64,000 nucleotides of DNA from the NCBI GenBank assembly GCA_002842095.1, contig PHCB01000002.1, positions 62,001-126,000 on the forward strand, written 5' to 3'. The DNA comes from a candidate division BRC1 bacterium HGW-BRC1-1. Lineage in GTDB: Bacteria > Sumerlaeota > Sumerlaeia > Sumerlaeales > Sumerlaeaceae. The notes beneath the pieces are model-generated. The model had not been told where the DNA came from, did no database searches, and saw only the letters and a list, made by a program, of their open reading frames with translations. Positions within the stretch are counted from its first letter, which is position 1. Every line of letters begins with the position of its first letter. The translations under genes and the position numbers were made by a program. Shown here piece after piece: positions 43,890 to 51,760 of the stretch.

Positions 43890-43934
43890 TGAATGGTCGA
43901 GATGGACTATATGGACGAGATGGACAGCATGGAC
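43890..43934. repeat. Five 9-bp tandem units NNNATGGAC
   Basis: Units TGAATGGTC, GAGATGGAC, TATATGGAC, GAGATGGAC and AGCATGGAC stand end to end between hldE and the GT4 gene. ATGGAC (GTCCAT on the other strand) recurs exactly every nine bases. Such GTCCAT-spaced runs occur as intergenic dispersed repeats in many uncultured bacterial genomes (from memory). A tiny frame MDYMDEMDSMDRK could be read but is too short to be a gene. Confidence 0.75.
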
Positions 43935-43952
43935 AGGAAGTGAAAGCGGGCG

Positions 43953-45065
43953 TTACTTGGGCTGGGAAAAAATTTGGCGATAGGCTGCCAGCGTTGCTTC
44001 CACCATGGAGTCGTTTGTGAAACCGGCGAGGACGGTGGCATTGCCCTGCTCTGCGAAGCGCGCTGCCATTTCCGGTTGCGAGAGCACCGAGGCCATGGCG
44101 CCCGCAAGTGCATCGGGTGTCCTGGGCGGCACGAGGATTCCGTTTTTTCCGTCCTCAACAATCTCGGGAATGCCGCCGGTGCGGGTGGCCACGACGGGCA
44201 CGCCTGCCAGCATGGCATCCAGAATGGATGTGCAGAGCCCTTCAAGATGCGACGACATGACGAACAGATCCGCCGCGGCGTACAGGGGTGCCAACTGTTG
44301 CACATATCCGGCGAAAATGACGTGCTGGTTCAGACCGAGTTGGACGGCCTGTTCCTTCAACGTTTTTTCAAGTTCGCCCGCGCCCGCGATGACCAACTTA
44401 AAATCAGTCAGCTTCCCCCGCAGGAGGGCCGCTGCCCTTAGAAGCGTTTGTTGGTCCTTGTGGTCTGTGAGGGCGGCGACGTTCAAAATGAGAGGAACGC
44501 CGGGTTCAGCCCCCCAGTGGGCGGCTTCGGTTTCGTTGCGTGGACCCACGCGAAATGGATAGCGTCCGGGGTCAATGCCGCTGTGCGCGATGGCAATGCG
44601 TCCCGCATCCACGCCTCCATCCATCAGTACCTGTTTCACGGCCTCGGAAATGGAGATGTAATGGACGACGGGCGAAAGGTATTTTGCGCGGGCGAAATAG
44701 CCGCGGCGAATGGGGAAGTCGACCCGGCGCGACACCACCGCTGGCAGTCCGGTTTGCAGCGCCGATATCCAGGTCAGCGTGTGAGCGTGGGATGTGTGGG
44801 CGTGTACGAGATGCGCGCCCGAGGTGCGGGCCAAGCCGCTCAGTTTCGACGCGGCGAGAATGTCCCACTCACCCAGGGCCTTGAGGGGCTCGGCCATGCC
44901 CGCCTCACGGCGATCGCGATGGAGCGCGCCCTTGGGCGGACACAGAACAATGTTCGTGTGGCCGCGGGCGGCCAAACCGTCGGTGAGATATTTCACCTGT
45001 TGCTCGCCACCCCGCCAGCCGGTTTCCGTGCTCACATGAATGATGGTGAGGGGAGAGTCGGTCAT
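43953..45065 (-). CDS. GT4-family glycosyltransferase (LPS core cluster)
   Basis: A 370-residue GT-B enzyme. The N-terminus LTIIHVSTETGWRGGEQQVK is typical of core glycosyltransferases of this class, and the donor site has LILNVAALTDHKDQQTLL and EGLCTSILDAMLAGVPVVAT. The EX7E motif is EX7D here: the second acid is Asp instead of Glu, a conservative change seen in some members. ATG 45065 overlaps the stop of the GT9 gene by four bases, so the two are coupled. It likely adds a core or O-antigen-type sugar; which one is unknown. Confidence 0.9.
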   Translation of the reverse strand: MTDSPLTIIHVSTETGWRGGEQQVKYLTDGLAARGHTNIVLCPPKGALHRDRREAGMAEPLKALGEWDILAASKLSGLARTSGAHLVHAHTSHAHTLTWISALQTGLPAVVSRRVDFPIRRGYFARAKYLSPVVHYISISEAVKQVLMDGGVDAGRIAIAHSGIDPGRYPFRVGPRNETEAAHWGAEPGVPLILNVAALTDHKDQQTLLRAAALLRGKLTDFKLVIAGAGELEKTLKEQAVQLGLNQHVIFAGYVQQLAPLYAAADLFVMSSHLEGLCTSILDAMLAGVPVVATRTGGIPEIVEDGKNGILVPPRTPDALAGAMASVLSQPEMAARFAEQGNATVLAGFTNDSMVEATLAAYRQIFSQPK

Positions 45066-46168
45066 ACGCCGCCGGCTGCCTTCAGCTCGTTCAAAAGATC
45101 CAACCCGGCCGAAGCCACGCGATGGGTGTCGATCTCGGTCATGCAAATGTGATCAATGGGGCATTCGCGCAGCAGGCATGGTGCACAGGGAGGGGACTGA
45201 CGCACAACCACGGCACGGCGGCTCCAGGGGTATGTGACATTCCAATCCGTGGGGCCGAAGATGGCCACCGTGGGCGTTTGAGCTGCCGCAGCAATATGCA
45301 TGGCACCGGAATCGTTGGTGAAAAAAAGTGTGCTTCTCCGCATGAGTTCGATGAGCATGGGCAGATCCAAATGTTCGCCCAGGCGTAGCAAGTTGGTGCG
45401 CGCGTAGGAGGCCAACTCATCGTTAAGGGCGGTTTCGAACGGGCTGGCAGTGCTGACCAAAACCCCACCGAGAGCTGCCGCGCAGTGTTCTCCTGCCGCC
45501 ACGAGGCTTTTCAGGGGCCACCGTTTGGCTCCGCCATAGGCTGCGCCGGGGTTTATGGCGACCATGGGCAATCGCCCGGGGTTGTGTTCCTGCAACAGTT
45601 GGTCCATGGCCGTTTTCACCTCAGCGGAACGCGGAAGTGTCAGGGGCGTGTCGAGGGTCAGGCGGTCGGTCTCGGCATCAATCCCAAGAGCTTTAACAGC
45701 AGCCTCTGCAATGTGGCTGTAATACTGGACCATGTGGCCGGGGTGACCGATGCCATTGACCCGCGACCGCGCGGAAATTGGCAGGGGCGCGGGCGTTTGC
45801 CAGTCGGGCCGATGGAAGGGGATGGCGTGGGTGAGCAACAGGCGTCGGCCGCCGCGAGCGTATCCAACCCGAATCCGCGAGCGAACCCGGCGCAGAGCAA
45901 ACCACGCGCTGCCGAGACTGTTGGTCATGAGCGCCACGGCATCGAAGGGTTTCTCCAGCAATTGGGTGGCAATCGCCGGGGGTAGCCAGCGTTCGTCGGC
46001 GGTGATAATTTCATTGAGCGATGGATGGCCCTGCAACACGCCCCCAACGGCAGAGCGAGCTATCCCGATAATCTCTGCTTGTGGTAATTGCTCGCGCAGG
46101 AAATCGAGGGCCGGGGTGGCCATGACCGAATCGCCCACCCAGTTGGGTAGCTTCACGAGAACTCTCAC
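45062..46168 (-). CDS. GT9 heptosyltransferase (WaaF-like)
   Basis: A 368-residue GT9 enzyme resembling heptosyltransferase II, which adds the second inner-core heptose. RVLVKLPNWVGDSVMATPAL is the WaaF-type N-terminus. The C-terminal domain has MVAINPGAAYGGAKRWPLKS, FFTNDSGAMHIAAAAQTP and FGPTDWNVTYPW. PPCAPCLLRECPIDHICM is the Cys-rich end. It is fused into the operon by four-base overlaps on both sides (GT2 upstream, GT4 downstream). Two different GT9 genes plus HldE show that the organism makes a heptose-containing LPS core. Confidence 0.93.
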   Translation of the reverse strand: MRVLVKLPNWVGDSVMATPALDFLREQLPQAEIIGIARSAVGGVLQGHPSLNEIITADERWLPPAIATQLLEKPFDAVALMTNSLGSAWFALRRVRSRIRVGYARGGRRLLLTHAIPFHRPDWQTPAPLPISARSRVNGIGHPGHMVQYYSHIAEAAVKALGIDAETDRLTLDTPLTLPRSAEVKTAMDQLLQEHNPGRLPMVAINPGAAYGGAKRWPLKSLVAAGEHCAAALGGVLVSTASPFETALNDELASYARTNLLRLGEHLDLPMLIELMRRSTLFFTNDSGAMHIAAAAQTPTVAIFGPTDWNVTYPWSRRAVVVRQSPPCAPCLLRECPIDHICMTEIDTHRVASAGLDLLNELKAAGGV

Positions 46169-46950
46169 GTCGGCGTCCCGGTCTGTGCGGTTTCGTCGTC
46201 AGTCGCTTGGCGGCGTTCCCAGAGCTTGGCGTATTTGAGGAAGACGCTGAATGCCGACAGCATACAGACGATCAGCCCGGCGCGGCCATCCAGAATGCCG
46301 AGGCGGAGGATGTATTGTTTGAAAAACCGCCACAGGGGGCGTCCCAGCAGATGGCGGTAACCGACCCGCGCGGTTTTGCGGTCGCGATCGCCAGCCGCCC
46401 AGGTGGTGTACTGGTCGAACTTGCGCATGTATTGCGCGAAGCTGTCGAAGGTGAAGTGGTCCATGCGGCTGCGGGCTATGCGGATGGGGCCTTCCAGCAC
46501 CACATCGGCATGAACTTCGCGGTCGAGATAGCGCGCGTCGTCGCGCGGAAACACCCGCAGCACGCTGTCGTCCTGCCATCCGCAATGGCGGATGGGTTTG
46601 CCCATGAAGTAGTTCGCGCGGAAAATGCGCAGACCGACATCGCCTTGCGGGGCCGAGATGAAATCGAGGATTTCCTCGCGAAGATCCGGCGTGATGCGTT
46701 CGTCCGCATCCAGCACCATCACCCATTCGTGGGAGGCCTGCGGGATGGCCCAGTTTTTCTGGGTGGCTGAATTTATGTACTCGTGCTCGAGGAGGCGCAC
46801 GCCCATCTCGCGGGCGATGGATGTGGTGGCATCGGTGCTGAAGGAATCCACCACCATCACCTCGTCGGCGAAAGAGGCCGATTCCACAGCCTGTCGAATG
46901 TTTCTTTCCTCGTTAAAGGTGGGGATGATGACCGTTAGTTTGGGCTTCAT
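46165..46950 (-). CDS. GT2 glycosyltransferase (WaaE/KdtX-like)
   Basis: A 261-residue GT-A enzyme. LTVIIPTFNEERNIRQAVES, then DEVMVVDSFSTDATTSIARE, and the metal-binding DADERITPDLREEIL are its signatures. FRANYFMGKPIRHCGWQDDS and LDREVHADVVLEG match the WaaE family of LPS-core beta-1,4-glucosyltransferases. There is a hydrophobic C-terminal patch (LIVCMLSAFSVFLKYAKLW) that likely binds the membrane. First gene of the LPS-core operon. Its ATG lies directly against the U-tract of the ftsZ terminator, with no Shine-Dalgarno; an in-frame GTG at 46971 would fall inside the terminator stem. Confidence 0.9.
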   Translation of the reverse strand: MKPKLTVIIPTFNEERNIRQAVESASFADEVMVVDSFSTDATTSIAREMGVRLLEHEYINSATQKNWAIPQASHEWVMVLDADERITPDLREEILDFISAPQGDVGLRIFRANYFMGKPIRHCGWQDDSVLRVFPRDDARYLDREVHADVVLEGPIRIARSRMDHFTFDSFAQYMRKFDQYTTWAAGDRDRKTARVGYRHLLGRPLWRFFKQYILRLGILDGRAGLIVCMLSAFSVFLKYAKLWERRQATDDETAQTGTPT

Positions 46951-46951
46951 A

Positions 46952-46982
46952 ACAAAAGAAAAACCCCGCACGAACGGCGGGG
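46952..46982 (-). terminator. Rho-independent terminator of ftsZ
   Basis: CCCCGC and GCGGGG form a 6-bp stem around a 7-nt loop, followed on the minus strand by TTTTTCTTTTGTT. It begins 38 bases past the ftsZ stop and ends one base before the ATG of the GT2 gene, so it may also act as an attenuator for the LPS operon. Confidence 0.85.
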
Positions 46983-47019
46983 TTCCTCAACCTCAATGTT
47001 TCGTGTATTAATAAAGGGA

Positions 47020-48381
47020 CTATTCGAACAGGTTTTTGCGCCGACGGATGAAGGAGGGAGTCTCGAGGTCATCCTCGAAGGCTGCGGGATCTTCTTCCGG
47101 GGTCGGCGTTTCATTGGCGGCTTTGTTCTTCTCGCGCTCGGCGAAGGAACCGGCGGCCGGGGTGCGCAGCGGGTTATCGGGGCGGTTGAAATCCAGTGTG
47201 TCGGTGTCGCCACCGCTGGAACGCTTGGGCTCTGCGGCCGGAGGTGTATCGTTACTGGTTTTTGATGAAGGGGACTCTGCTTTCGGGGTCTCGAGCCGCA
47301 CGGGCTTGCGCTCGGCGGGAGTCGTGAAGGCACTTTCCAGCTTGTCCATCAGGCTGGTGGTCACGGGGCGCGAATCGTCACCGCGGTCCAGCGACGGGCG
47401 GTCCGTGCGAAGCATACGATCTTCGAAACCCGTGGCGATGATGGTTACGCGAATTTCGTCCTTCAAACGCTCGTCGATTACGGCGCCGAAGATGATGTTC
47501 GCGTCGGGAGCGGCTGCTTCGTATACGATGCCGGTGGCCTCGTTGATCTCGAACAGTGTCATGTCGGGGCCGCCGGTCACGCAGATGAGCACGCCGCGGG
47601 CGCCGTCGATGACGATCTTGTCGAGCAGGGGAGAGGTGCAGGCTTTTTTCACGGCTTCGGTGGCGCGGTTCTCGCCCTTGCCGTTGCCCACGCCCATCAC
47701 GGCTCCGCCTTTCTGGTTCATGATCGTGCGTACGTCGGCGAAATCCACATTGATCAGACCCGCCTCGTTGATGAGGTCGCTGATGCTTTGCACGCCGGTT
47801 TTCAGCACGGCGTTGGCCACCGAGAAGGCTTCCTTCAGGGTCGCTTTTTCACCCACAACTTCCAGCAGGCGGTCGTTGGTTACGATGAGGCAGGTATCCA
47901 CAAATTCGCGCAGACGCTCGAGGCCTTCGTTGGCCTTGTTCATCCGCTGGGGGCCTTCGAATTTGAACGGACGCGTGACCACCGCAACGGTGAGGATGCC
48001 CATGCCCTTGGCGATTTCGGCAACAACCGGAGCCGCACCAGTACCCGTACCACCACCCAGACCAGCCGTGATGAACACCATGTCGGCACCCGTTAGGGCC
48101 GCTGTGATTTCATCCTTTGAAGACATTGCCGCGCGAGCACCCACTTCGGGGTCCGCGCCGGCGCCGCGACCGTTGGTCAGTTCGGAGCCAATCTGAATCT
48201 TCTGGGGGACCTTGCTGCGGGCCAATGCCTGGGCATCGGTGTTCACCACATAGAAATCCACGTTGCGAAGCCCGGCTTCCACCATGGCGTCCACCGCGTT
48301 GGTGCCGCCACCGCCCACGCCTACAACCTTGATTTTTGCGCCCAGCTCGTAATCCGGTTCGAACTCGATCTTATCCTGCAT
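47020..48381 (-). CDS. ftsZ: Cell division GTPase FtsZ
   Basis: A 453-residue FtsZ that polymerises into the division ring. The GTP-binding core has VVGVGGGGTNAVDAMVEAG and the tubulin signature FITAGLGGGTGTGAAPVVAE near residue 105; the catalytic loop NVDFADVRTIMNQKGGAVMG includes the T7 residues. A variable Ser/Pro/Lys-rich linker of about 90 residues precedes the C-terminal peptide LETPSFIRRRKNLFE, which binds FtsA/ZipA-type partners. AGGTGA lies six bases from the ATG. Not beside ftsA, ftsQ or the mur genes; it stands alone with its own promoter and terminator. Confidence 0.98.
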   Translation of the reverse strand: MQDKIEFEPDYELGAKIKVVGVGGGGTNAVDAMVEAGLRNVDFYVVNTDAQALARSKVPQKIQIGSELTNGRGAGADPEVGARAAMSSKDEITAALTGADMVFITAGLGGGTGTGAAPVVAEIAKGMGILTVAVVTRPFKFEGPQRMNKANEGLERLREFVDTCLIVTNDRLLEVVGEKATLKEAFSVANAVLKTGVQSISDLINEAGLINVDFADVRTIMNQKGGAVMGVGNGKGENRATEAVKKACTSPLLDKIVIDGARGVLICVTGGPDMTLFEINEATGIVYEAAAPDANIIFGAVIDERLKDEIRVTIIATGFEDRMLRTDRPSLDRGDDSRPVTTSLMDKLESAFTTPAERKPVRLETPKAESPSSKTSNDTPPAAEPKRSSGGDTDTLDFNRPDNPLRTPAAGSFAEREKNKAANETPTPEEDPAAFEDDLETPSFIRRRKNLFE

Positions 48382-48604
48382 CTGCTTGTCACCTCGTCAT
48401 CTGGTCATCGACCCGCGCATACCGGGCATCTTCGGGCATTGAGCGATCGTGGCATAAAATGGTTTGAAAGACTATTGTTCCGCGAACTTCAAAAACCGAA
48501 TCAAGCACAATTGAAGCGTTCAGGAATTCACCTTGATACCCCGAGGGATCGCTACGAATTGAAGCCCGACACAGGTTCCTGCGGTTCTGCATCACCCAAC
48601 AAGT

Positions 48605-48634
48605 AATTTATCTTAATTTAACCCTCCGAGTCAA
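48605..48634 (-). promoter_or_regulatory. Candidate sigma-70-type promoter for ftsZ
   Basis: TTGACT (matching TTGACA in five of six) is followed after 18 bases by TAAATT (four of six of TATAAT), in an AT-rich pocket of an otherwise GC-rich region. About 220 bases separate it from the ftsZ start. The rest of the 290-base gap shows no gene, hairpin with U-tract or repeat that I could recognise. Confidence 0.4.
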
Positions 48635-48671
48635 GACATTCACACGAGGGATCATTCAAAAAAAGATAGTT

Positions 48672-49493
48672 TCAGGATTTCACCGCGCCCGCTGTCAGCC
48701 CCTCCACCAGGCGTCGCTGGAAGAAGAGAACCAACGCCACCAGCGGCAGTGTAACCAGCACCGCAGCGGCCATTATGGGCCCCCAGGGGGCCTCGTGGGC
48801 GGTGTCTCCGGCGAAGTTCGCGATGGCCACCGGAGCGGTGCGGGCAGCGTCGGTCAGGGTGAGGCTCAGGGCAAACAGGTATTCGTTCCACGAAGTGATG
48901 AACACGAGCAGTCCCGTGGTCACCAGGCCGGGCAGTGCAAGAGGCAACAGGATGCGCCAGAACGTGGTGAAGGGCGAGGCGCCATCCACATAGGCGGACT
49001 CCTCAATCTCCCTCGGTACCGAGCGAAAGTAGTTCGTCAGCACCCACACGGCAAACGGCAGCGTGAGAAGCTGGTAGCTGACGATGAGCCCCGCCAGAGT
49101 GTTGTAAAGGCCCAGCTTCGTGATGATAGCGTGCAGCGCGCCCACCACGGTTATCTGCGGGAACATGGTCATGGCGAGAATGAGCCAGGTGATAGCCGCG
49201 CCGCCGCGCATGCGGTAGCGCGCCAGCGCGCAGGCCGACAGGCTTCCCGCCGCAAGCGACAGGGCCGTGGCCGCCGCCGCCACGATGATGGAGTTCATCG
49301 CAGCCTGCAAAAAGCCCCGCGCTTCCATCACGCGACTGTAGCTTTCGAGACTGGGTGGGATGGGCAGCCAGCGGGCGGGGCTTTGGAAAATGGTTCCAGA
49401 GGGCAACAACGATCCATTCAGCGCCCAATAGAGCGGGAACACTGCGATTATCATGACAAGCACGCCGGCGAGATGGAGAAGTAAGCGACGCAT
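48672..49493 (-). CDS. Sugar ABC transporter permease (MalG-like, CUT1)
   Basis: A 273-residue inner-membrane permease with six hydrophobic segments. The EAA loop that binds the ATPase is ESAYVDGASPFTTFWRILLP. MIIAVFPLYWALNGSL and ALSLAAGSLSACALARYRMR are typical of the MalG half of carbohydrate-uptake CUT1 importers. The start ATG shares one base with the stop of the upstream permease (TGATG), so they are coupled. It would take in an oligosaccharide with the MalF-like partner and the lipoprotein binding protein. No ATPase gene is present in the operon. Confidence 0.93.
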   Translation of the reverse strand: MRRLLLHLAGVLVMIIAVFPLYWALNGSLLPSGTIFQSPARWLPIPPSLESYSRVMEARGFLQAAMNSIIVAAAATALSLAAGSLSACALARYRMRGGAAITWLILAMTMFPQITVVGALHAIITKLGLYNTLAGLIVSYQLLTLPFAVWVLTNYFRSVPREIEESAYVDGASPFTTFWRILLPLALPGLVTTGLLVFITSWNEYLFALSLTLTDAARTAPVAIANFAGDTAHEAPWGPIMAAAVLVTLPLVALVLFFQRRLVEGLTAGAVKS

Positions 49494-50425
49494 CACTCGC
49501 CCTCCGCCGATCGTCCGGGCCGGAAAAGCGCTACGTAAGCAATCACGAAGACCGCGACGATCAGAAGGATGACTACGCTGACAGCGGACCCCTGACCCAA
49601 CAGGCGGAAGTCGACCATCTGTCGATAATTGTAGGTGGCCAGGCTTTCCGTCGCAGACTGTCCGCGCGTCAGCACCCAGATGAGGTCGAACACCCGCAGC
49701 GCGTCGAGGGTGCGGAAGACGAGCGTCACAAAAACCATCGGCATGAGCATCGGCAGCGTGATGTGCCACATGCGGCGCAGCGGCGATGCGCCATCCACAG
49801 CGGCGGCTTCATTCAGTTGTGGCGGGATGAGCTGCAGCCCCCCCAGCAATAACAGCGCAACGAAAGGAGTTGTTTTCCAGACGTCCACCGCAATGACCGC
49901 GCCAAGCGCCAGGCCCGGTTCGGCCAGGTAGGCGATCTTGGTGGAGAGCAATCCCAGACGGGTGACAAGCAGGTCGTTGATGACGCCATAGGTGTCGACG
50001 AACATATAGTTCCACACCTTCGCCGAAACCACGGTGGGCAGCGCCCAGGGCACCAGCACCAGCGCACGTAACACACCGCGCCAGGGCAGGCGGGCATTCA
50101 ACAGCATGGCCACGGCAAAGCCGCAGATCATTTCCAGGGATACACTGATGAGTGTGAAGGCGAGGGTGTGCTGGATGGCACCGTGGAATTCTGCATCGCG
50201 CATCAGCCGCACGTAGTTTGCCGCCCCGACCATCCGGGGGGCGACGGACGACGCCAATTCCGCATCGGTAAAACTGAGCCAGATGGTGCGCAGGAGTGGG
50301 TAAAACCCCAGTGCTGCCAGAATGAGGAGCGCCGGAGTCAGGAAAAGCCAGCCCAGCCGCTGCTGCCGACGTTGTAGCGGCGATAACCCGCTCGACACCC
50401 GCAAAGCCGTGGAACCCTTCGTCAA
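49493..50425 (-). CDS. Sugar ABC transporter permease (MalF-like, CUT1)
   Basis: A 310-residue permease with about six membrane helices. GWLFLTPALLILAALGFYPL and IWLSFTDAEL open it; the EAA loop is NEAAAVDGASPLRRMWHITL, followed by PMLMPMVFVTLVFRTLDALR. It lacks the large MalF periplasmic loop, as in most CUT1 members. Overlaps the binding-protein gene by four bases upstream and the MalG-like gene by one base downstream. Predicted substrate: a glucose-based disaccharide or oligosaccharide, inferred only from the adjoining trehalose synthase-maltokinase gene. Confidence 0.93.
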   Translation of the reverse strand: MTKGSTALRVSSGLSPLQRRQQRLGWLFLTPALLILAALGFYPLLRTIWLSFTDAELASSVAPRMVGAANYVRLMRDAEFHGAIQHTLAFTLISVSLEMICGFAVAMLLNARLPWRGVLRALVLVPWALPTVVSAKVWNYMFVDTYGVINDLLVTRLGLLSTKIAYLAEPGLALGAVIAVDVWKTTPFVALLLLGGLQLIPPQLNEAAAVDGASPLRRMWHITLPMLMPMVFVTLVFRTLDALRVFDLIWVLTRGQSATESLATYNYRQMVDFRLLGQGSAVSVVILLIVAVFVIAYVALFRPGRSAEGE

Positions 50426-51711
50426 TTACCCGATCCCATAATGGCGGGCAGACTTTCTTCCAACTGTTTTAAGGCTTCATCCGCTTCGATTTGTTTGCTC
50501 AGGATGCGGTGAACGGTGCGGAAATATTGGGAGGAAAGTTGATTGTACCGTGTGCCGGATTGGCGTGCCGGGCGCGGCGTGGCGTTGAGGAACGCGGCTT
50601 TCATGGCGGGAAGGAAGGGCATCGCCTCGATGAGTTCCGCATCGTCATAAAGCCCCGTGCGGGTGGGCAACATCGACGCTTCCAACGCGCGCCGTTTTTG
50701 CGCCTCGGCGGATGTGAGAAGCATCACAAACTTCGTCGCCAGGTCGGGGTTTTTCGAGTACTTTGAAACGCCCAGTTGCCATCCTCCCAGCGCGGATGCA
50801 CGTCCACCGGGGCCGCCGGGCAGCGGAGCCATGGCGAATTTACCGCGGATGTTGCTCTCGGGCGATTGCCCCAAAGCCCACGCGTAGGGCCAGTTTCGCA
50901 TGAACGCCGCGTTGCCCGATTGGAAGAGGTTGCGTGCTTCATCTTCCTGATAGGTAAGCACACCCGGAGGCGAGATGGTGCCCACCCAACCGGCGGCGCG
51001 TTTGAGGGCACTGCTCACCGCCGGGTTGTTCACGTTCACGGTGCCGTCGTGTTCCACGATGGTACCGCCCCCCTCGGCCTTCTGCCATTCCAGGGCGTTG
51101 CAGGTCAGACCTTCATAGGCCTTTCCCTGCCACACATAACCCCAGAAATCTGCATTGCCCTCGGCGCGGACTTTTTCCTGCACCGCGGCCGCGATGGTGG
51201 TCAGATCGTCGTAAGTTTCTGGAACCGGCAGATCATATTTTTTCAGCAGATCATCCCGATAGTACAACACGCCCGCGTCGGCAAACCAGGGCACACACAC
51301 GAGTTTGCCGCCGATGGTGTTGTTTTCGACGATGGCAGGGAAGAACTCATCTTTTTCAGGGGCGAATGCTTCCGTCAGGTCGATCAGGTGATCCGCGAGG
51401 GTGGCGGGCCAGATCACATCGACCTGATATATGTCGATGTCGGCCGATTTCGCCCCCACGTAATTCATGTACTGCGCCAGTCGTTCCGTGGCGTCGGATG
51501 GGCCGCGGATGATTTCAATTGAGGCGCTCGTTTCTTTTTCAAACTGGCGTGCAAGGTCTTCAGTCAGGGCGAGGTTGCGGGCCATGGGATCAATATTGAT
51601 GCGGATTACTGTGCGTCCGGATGCCGCCTCATCAGAGGCAGTGTTCGAACATCCGAACAGCAGGCCGGTCGCCATCAGTATGACGAGCAAAAATATTTTG
51701 CGATGGGTCAT
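50422..51711 (-). CDS. Sugar-binding lipoprotein of an ABC importer
   Basis: A 429-residue extracellular solute-binding protein of family 1. The signal peptide ends LLFGC with Cys21 lipidated. NLALTEDLARQFEKETSASI, GAKSADIDIYQVDVIWPATL and LGGWQLGVSKYSKNPDLATK are the standard sugar-binding blocks. AAAGGAA lies eight bases before ATG 51711. It feeds the two permeases directly downstream. Binding specificity cannot be read from sequence; trehalose or maltodextrin is suggested by the TreS-Mak gene 50 bases upstream on the same strand. Confidence 0.93.
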   Translation of the reverse strand: MTHRKIFLLVILMATGLLFGCSNTASDEAASGRTVIRINIDPMARNLALTEDLARQFEKETSASIEIIRGPSDATERLAQYMNYVGAKSADIDIYQVDVIWPATLADHLIDLTEAFAPEKDEFFPAIVENNTIGGKLVCVPWFADAGVLYYRDDLLKKYDLPVPETYDDLTTIAAAVQEKVRAEGNADFWGYVWQGKAYEGLTCNALEWQKAEGGGTIVEHDGTVNVNNPAVSSALKRAAGWVGTISPPGVLTYQEDEARNLFQSGNAAFMRNWPYAWALGQSPESNIRGKFAMAPLPGGPGGRASALGGWQLGVSKYSKNPDLATKFVMLLTSAEAQKRRALEASMLPTRTGLYDDAELIEAMPFLPAMKAAFLNATPRPARQSGTRYNQLSSQYFRTVHRILSKQIEADEALKQLEESLPAIMGSGN

Positions 51712-51760
51712 GATGCTGTTCCTTTCAAACGACAAAGTTGATCAGCGGCGTTCCCATGCC

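Noticed and set aside
43902-43943. A 13-codon frame MDYMDEMDSMDRK
   Set aside because: It is a by-product of the 9-bp repeat and has no ribosome binding site.
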